Assembly: GCF_003627095.1 (NCBI RefSeq)
Contig: NZ_CP032627.1
Location: forward strand, 1,736,001-1,800,000
Source of the DNA: Lactococcus allomyrinae
GTDB lineage: Bacteria; Bacillota; Bacilli; Lactobacillales; Streptococcaceae
DNA: 64,000 nucleotides
Direction of reading: 5' to 3'
The position numbers were made by a program, and so were the translations under genes. The notes under the pieces were generated by a model. The model saw only the letters and a list, made by a program, of their open reading frames with translations. It had not been told where the DNA came from and searched no databases. Of this stretch, positions 60,349-64,000 are shown piece by piece. Within the stretch, counting starts at the first letter, position 1; every line of letters begins with the position of its first letter.

Positions 60349-60909
60349 TCAATCCTTTCTTGCGTTCAACTCCTTTTCGTTATCTTTATAACGTGCTTTG
60401 ATATATTTTTTTGAAAAGTTTTGCTCAGGTTGGACAATGTAATAGTCAGTGTTTTCTCTAAACTGCTTATCTCCAAAACGTTCAGTATAAATCTCATCCA
60501 TCAGAGCAAGTCGTGCTTCTGTGCGTACTTCATCATAAAACTTTCTTTTGGCAAGCTCCTCAGTTTCAACTTTATTATTTCTTTTAACTAAAAAGATACT
60601 CACTGGAATAAAGATGACAATGGCAGCAAAAGCAACAATTGAGACATAGTCTAAAAATAGTCTTCCTTGTTTACCACTCCAGTGATAGATACCTGAGAAT
60701 AAAGGTTTAGGAAAAATTGAATTAATCATTATCAGAAGCGGAAAAAGTAACACCAACCAGCCAAAAACTGAAACAGCAATCTGACCTGCTTTATACAGTA
60801 TTGAGCCATTAGCAAAAAAATCATCTTGCACTAATTTTTCCTCAATCTCGCTGTTTTCCTGTGTAAATTTTTCTATTGTTTTCTTGATAAATATGACTAA
60901 TCGCTTCAT
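60349..60909 (-). CDS. two-helix membrane protein of the polymer operon
   Basis: 186 residues with two membrane helices (about 43-65 and 87-110) and charged soluble tails (basic/acidic N-terminus; KVETEELAKRK ... YKDNEKELNARKD). It directly precedes the PgaC-like synthase, as PgaD-type accessory proteins do, so it may be its partner; no sequence proof. AAAGGA 5-6 nt before ATG. Confidence 0.78.
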   Translation of the reverse strand: MKRLVIFIKKTIEKFTQENSEIEEKLVQDDFFANGSILYKAGQIAVSVFGWLVLLFPLLIMINSIFPKPLFSGIYHWSGKQGRLFLDYVSIVAFAAIVIFIPVSIFLVKRNNKVETEELAKRKFYDEVRTEARLALMDEIYTERFGDKQFRENTDYYIVQPEQNFSKKYIKARYKDNEKELNARKD

Positions 60910-60933
60910 CTTGTCCTTTCACATCATTTATAG

Positions 60934-60961
60934 AGAACCTCTGGTTATCTCCAGAGGTTCT
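60934..60961 (-). other. intercistronic stem-loop
   Basis: 11-bp perfect stem AGAACCTCTGG / CCAGAGGTTCT, no T-run afterwards. Between the secreted-protein gene and the 186-aa gene; likely an mRNA-stability or partial-termination element. Confidence 0.7.
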
Positions 60962-60971
60962 TGTAAATACT

Positions 60972-62132
60972 TTAATTGCCTAAATTCATCGTTACATTTC
61001 TTTGACCACTGCCATCTGTATAATCATAGTAAAATGTTCCTGTACTCCAGTTTACCCCAACAAGAATACGATTCGTTTTCCACGTAGTTGTACCATAGTT
61101 ATCACCAGCATTAAGGTCTTGGCCTCCTGGCATTTCATAAACACTCAGATAAAAATCATTACCCCCACTATAAGTAACAAAGCTATTATGTTGTTTAGTG
61201 ATAGCATACAAAGCATTGAGAACCAATGATGGATTTACGGAAACACCATTTACTGTTGCACTTGTGGTTGTTACATGGAAGTCTAAAGCCGATGGGTCAG
61301 AACAGCTTGTATCACCAATTGATGAAGCTTTGACTGTTTCAACATCTAGTGTGATAGAGTAAGACGCATCTACATTACTAATGGTCGTCTTCCCAGTCAG
61401 AGTCATTGTATGTCCATTCAAACCAAAATCCATAGAGTCAACATTGGGATTGAAGTTGGACAAACCAATCCAGTTCGTCGCTCCTTGAATACTTTGTTGC
61501 ATATTTACACTAAAATCTGCCATTGCTCCTGAAGATTGTTGACCATCTCCTTTAGGAAAGCTGCTATCATTGAATCCTGGAGCTACTTTTATAAAGTCTT
61601 GCCCATTTGTTGCATTAACATTTACGGCAATCAAAAGATTGGGAACAGTTTGACCTGTGGTAGATTCTAGGTAACCCGTATAGTTTGCACCATTCAACGT
61701 ATATTGATAAGGGACATATTTTGTGAGGGTATAGGTACCATCAATCACAAAGTCCAGTCCTTTAACAATAGCATCAATGTTAGTTGAAGTAATCAACGCG
61801 TTACTCCATGAATTAGCTCCTGATACTCCTGTTGTTATCGCTGTGTTGTAAGTTCCCGTAAAAGAAACATTGCCAAGTGAAGCTGTATAAGCACTAAAAG
61901 TTCCCGAAGTGGGACCTGTAACTTTGGCACCTGTTGTTCCCAAAGAAGCATCATAACCAATATTGTAATTGATGCTAATTGATTGAGGTTGAGCCGATGG
62001 GTCTGTTGTGTATGCAGGAAGTGGTGTGCTTGTTGCCGCATTTGACAGTTTTTTGTTGGATAAACTCAATCCAAAGAGTGCAATAACAAAAACCGTACTT
62101 AGGATAATATTTCTGATTATCTTTTTATTCAT
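60972..62132 (-). CDS. secreted protein of the polymer operon
   Basis: 386 residues with a Sec signal peptide (NKKIIRNIILSTVFVIALFGLSLS, cleavage near SNA-AT, residue 33), then Thr/Ser/Asn/Gly-rich sequence with many beta-prone segments, no membrane anchor and no LPXTG. It looks like a secreted adhesin or matrix protein. One possible disulfide is not evident (a single Cys, in GDTSCSDPSA). Unique in the operon as a free extracellular product. No family recognised. Confidence 0.85.
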   Translation of the reverse strand: MNKKIIRNIILSTVFVIALFGLSLSNKKLSNAATSTPLPAYTTDPSAQPQSISINYNIGYDASLGTTGAKVTGPTSGTFSAYTASLGNVSFTGTYNTAITTGVSGANSWSNALITSTNIDAIVKGLDFVIDGTYTLTKYVPYQYTLNGANYTGYLESTTGQTVPNLLIAVNVNATNGQDFIKVAPGFNDSSFPKGDGQQSSGAMADFSVNMQQSIQGATNWIGLSNFNPNVDSMDFGLNGHTMTLTGKTTISNVDASYSITLDVETVKASSIGDTSCSDPSALDFHVTTTSATVNGVSVNPSLVLNALYAITKQHNSFVTYSGGNDFYLSVYEMPGGQDLNAGDNYGTTTWKTNRILVGVNWSTGTFYYDYTDGSGQRNVTMNLGN

Positions 62133-62149
62133 TTTGCTTACCTTCTTTT

Positions 62150-62788
62150 TTATCCTACTTTAACGTCCGTTAAGAAATCTTCTTGTTCTATTTCTTTAAA
62201 CTTGTGAATGAGTGATTGTTGTTGTTTCAAACTAGCTGCGTCTTTATCTTTTTGAACAAGCTGAACTGCTTCATTGAGATTTTTGGCTCTGCCATCATTG
62301 ATATACTGCATTAGCATACCAACTGTTGGAATATCTAGGTAGCCCTCTGGTATTTCTGAGTTCACTAATTCTTGCTCTATAACTGGTTTAACACTTTCAA
62401 CCAATTTTTGTTTTTTCTCTTTATAAGCTGGAGCTAATTTCTTTCGTTTTGTTGTCCTACCTGCAGGCAAGTAATCTCGATAGAACAAATACTTGAACGT
62501 AAAATCGAGCAAAACGCCTAATGTCCATGTCACAAAGCCAACACCAAACATTCGTAAGCCGACGATAGTTGCTGATTCATTCAAGATATTACTTGAAAAC
62601 ATCCCACTCCCATTGATTGTATAAATAATCAAAAACAATGCAGGACCAACTGCGGCAGCAATCAATGCTTGTCGATTTACTAGTTTGTTGACCTGATACT
62701 CAAACTCACGTTTTAGGTCATTAATCTTAAAAATACTTCGCTCGATTTGCTCAAGCGCATCCATCAATCTCAAAAAATAATTATTCAT
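62150..62788 (-). CDS. membrane protein of the polymer operon
   Basis: 212 residues: N-terminal amphipathic helix (LMDALEQIERSIFKINDLKREFEYQVNKL over two segments), two membrane helices (about 39-58 and 73-95), and a long soluble, mostly helical, C-terminal domain. It is 17 nt before the secreted-protein gene. No family recognised; could be an assembly or scaffold component. Confidence 0.78.
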   Translation of the reverse strand: MNNYFLRLMDALEQIERSIFKINDLKREFEYQVNKLVNRQALIAAAVGPALFLIIYTINGSGMFSSNILNESATIVGLRMFGVGFVTWTLGVLLDFTFKYLFYRDYLPAGRTTKRKKLAPAYKEKKQKLVESVKPVIEQELVNSEIPEGYLDIPTVGMLMQYINDGRAKNLNEAVQLVQKDKDAASLKQQQSLIHKFKEIEQEDFLTDVKVG

Positions 62789-62790
62789 TG

Positions 62791-62967
62791 CTATCTCTTA
62801 TCCTTGTTGCTCTCTCCAGTGATAAAGTCATCAAAACTGGTCGGAATGAACTTTTTAATCAAATACCAGAGTCCCCCTGAACCTAGCATTCCTGCGACAG
62901 CACCAAGTATACCCACTTCTATTTTTATATTTATCGAAAAATAATAAACGAGTTTTGCTATCACCAT
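62791..62967 (-). CDS. 58-aa membrane protein
   Basis: Codes a protein with N-terminal MVIAKLVYYF, a core GILGAVAGMLGSGGLWYLIKKFIP and the tail SFDDFITGESNKDKR. One membrane helix of GxxxG type. Its middle matches the C-terminal anchor of the upstream surface protein (GAIAGMAIS-GL-LAQRFIP). ATG lies 3 nt after the preceding stop, and its stop is 2 nt before the next ATG. It was not in the usual gene-size range, but the coupling supports it. Confidence 0.75.
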   Translation of the reverse strand: MVIAKLVYYFSINIKIEVGILGAVAGMLGSGGLWYLIKKFIPTSFDDFITGESNKDKR

Positions 62968-62970
62968 ATT

Positions 62971-64000
62971 TTATTCTTCTTCATTCTTCTTTTTCTTTCG
63001 CCTTTTTCCCAGAAGAAAGAAAATGAATCCTGCTGGAATAAAGCGTTGTGCTAATGTAAATAAACCTGCAGAAATCGCCATCCCTGCTATCGCACCACCA
63101 GCTCCTGCACTCTCGACTTTAGCAACTTGAATCATTTTTTGTGTAGCTGTCATTGTTGGTTTAGTTTTGCTTGCCGCTGCTTGTTTTGCTGATGTACTTG
63201 TGCTGCTTGATACTTTTGTCGTTGATTTTGGAACAGTATCTACTTTTACTTTTTTCTCTGGAGCTTGGGGTGACTTATTTTTAATTACTGGATTCTGCTC
63301 TATATGCTTTATCGCCGGTATTGAAACTAAAGGCTCCTGACTCGCATTTTTAGTTGCTAGTATTGCTACTGCTTGTGCTTGAGCAGGAGGACTTGGAACA
63401 TCTGATGTACTATCTGATGTACTACTTGACGTTGTTGCTTCTGTGGTTGACGACTTTTTCCAAATTGTATAGCTTGTAATTGTAGACGTTTCATCTCCAT
63501 TATCTGCGACTACTGTAGATGTCATAGATGGTTTTGTTTGAGAAGATTTGATGTAACCTGTTGTATCTGTTATCGTTGCACCTGACTCATCAATATTAGC
63601 TGTTACATTAATTGTGGTGGCCATAATTTTGTGGTAGACATTGGTGGTTGTGTTAGTTATCGTGATGTCACCATTTGCTGCCATTGTGGTTGTTGGTGCT
63701 GATGTTTGTGAGCTCATCAGATGGTAACCTGTCGTATCGCTAAGAGGATTCCCCTGTTCGTCCACGTTATCTACTTGATTGACAGTAGTTGTGACAACTT
63801 TATGCCAAATGAGATAGCTCGTAATTGTAGTCGTGACATCACCGTTATCTGCTGTACTCGTCGTCGTTACTGATGGTTTTGTCTGAGCCGAGGAAACATA
63901 GCCTGTGAGATCTGTAATAGTATTTCCCTGCTCATCAAGGTTTACGGTTGTGCTTACAGTATTCTCTGCAACTTGATGCCAGATATTTGTAACAGTGCTT
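62971..64000 (-). CDS. repeat-containing surface protein, partial (runs off the right edge)
   Basis: Open from the right edge (no stop in frame up to base 64000) to 62971, 343 visible residues. At least three ~58-residue repeats with the pattern TTTVN-DEQGN-ITDxTGY-SSQTKPS-TTT-ADNGD-TTTIT-W/Y-K. Then a Thr/Ser/Pro stalk, a long linker rich in Lys/Ser/Thr, one membrane helix (SAGAGGAIAGMAISAG...) and a basic tail (GKRRKKKKNEEE). No LPXTG motif precedes the helix. An internal GTG at 63765 is not the start. Probably a large stalk-like adhesin anchored by its C-terminal helix. Confidence 0.88.
   Translation of the reverse strand, partial: STVTNIWHQVAENTVSTTVNLDEQGNTITDLTGYVSSAQTKPSVTTTSTADNGDVTTTITSYLIWHKVVTTTVNQVDNVDEQGNPLSDTTGYHLMSSQTSAPTTTMAANGDITITNTTTNVYHKIMATTINVTANIDESGATITDTTGYIKSSQTKPSMTSTVVADNGDETSTITSYTIWKKSSTTEATTSSSTSDSTSDVPSPPAQAQAVAILATKNASQEPLVSIPAIKHIEQNPVIKNKSPQAPEKKVKVDTVPKSTTKVSSSTSTSAKQAAASKTKPTMTATQKMIQVAKVESAGAGGAIAGMAISAGLFTLAQRFIPAGFIFFLLGKRRKKKKNEEE

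Overview
The window looks like the chromosome of a low-GC lactic acid bacterium of the genus Lactococcus or a very close relative. The evidence is a pair of acetate kinase genes, an X-prolyl dipeptidyl aminopeptidase of 763 residues whose catalytic residues fall exactly on the L. lactis numbering (S348, D468, H498) next to a glycerol-facilitator gene, the arc arginine deiminase operon with two arcD genes beside argS/argR, and typA followed by a small DUF3165-type protein. I see no tRNA, rRNA, insertion sequence, prophage or CRISPR array.

Layout from left to right. 0-7 kb: two small proteins, then ackA1 and ackA2, which are separated by an Rgg-type regulator and three genes for secreted or lipid-anchored proteins. 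7-18 kb: a YtxK-like methyltransferase, a DUF3165 protein, typA, an MFS transporter, a yqgQ-glucokinase-rhodanese group, dps, a prepilin peptidase, speG, dinB and a ProX-like editing protein. 18-29.5 kb: the arginine deiminase locus (arcA, arcB, arcD1, arcC, arcT, arcD2) with argS and a divergent argR; arcA has a strong promoter, a cre site matching the consensus and a candidate ARG box. 29.7-40.5 kb: murC, a disordered basic protein, an SNF2 helicase, a DAHP synthase and an amino-acid permease behind a probable aromatic-amino-acid attenuator, a serine hydrolase and cppA.

40.7-45.7 kb holds the most unusual locus. A divergent Rgg regulator faces a 26-residue hydrophobic pheromone-like peptide, a 19-residue peptide gene with a good ribosome binding site, a MccB/PaaA-like ThiF adenylating enzyme and a NodIJ-type ABC exporter. 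Together they look like a quorum-sensing-controlled modified-peptide (RiPP) system in which neither peptide belongs to a family I recognise. 45.7-55.9 kb: glycerol facilitator, pepX, a C26 amidotransferase, an ECF vitamin-transporter S component, an ECF sigma/anti-sigma pair, an RclA-like flavoprotein, gltX and an isochorismatase-like hydrolase. 55.9-64 kb: one minus-strand operon for a surface polymer. It contains a processive GT2 synthase, a GtrB-like lipid-sugar synthase, a polytopic GT-C-like protein with an extracellular domain, two membrane helpers, a 58-residue membrane protein, a secreted protein, and a large repeat-rich surface protein that runs off the right edge.

Two features recur across the window. 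A palindrome, CTGTCAGTACTGACAG and close variants, occurs at about twenty sites both between and inside genes and is often used as a transcription terminator. In addition, at least five genes (MFS, yqgQ, argR, the CPBP protease, dinB) have a -10 box that ends exactly 6 nt before the start codon, which implies leaderless mRNAs.
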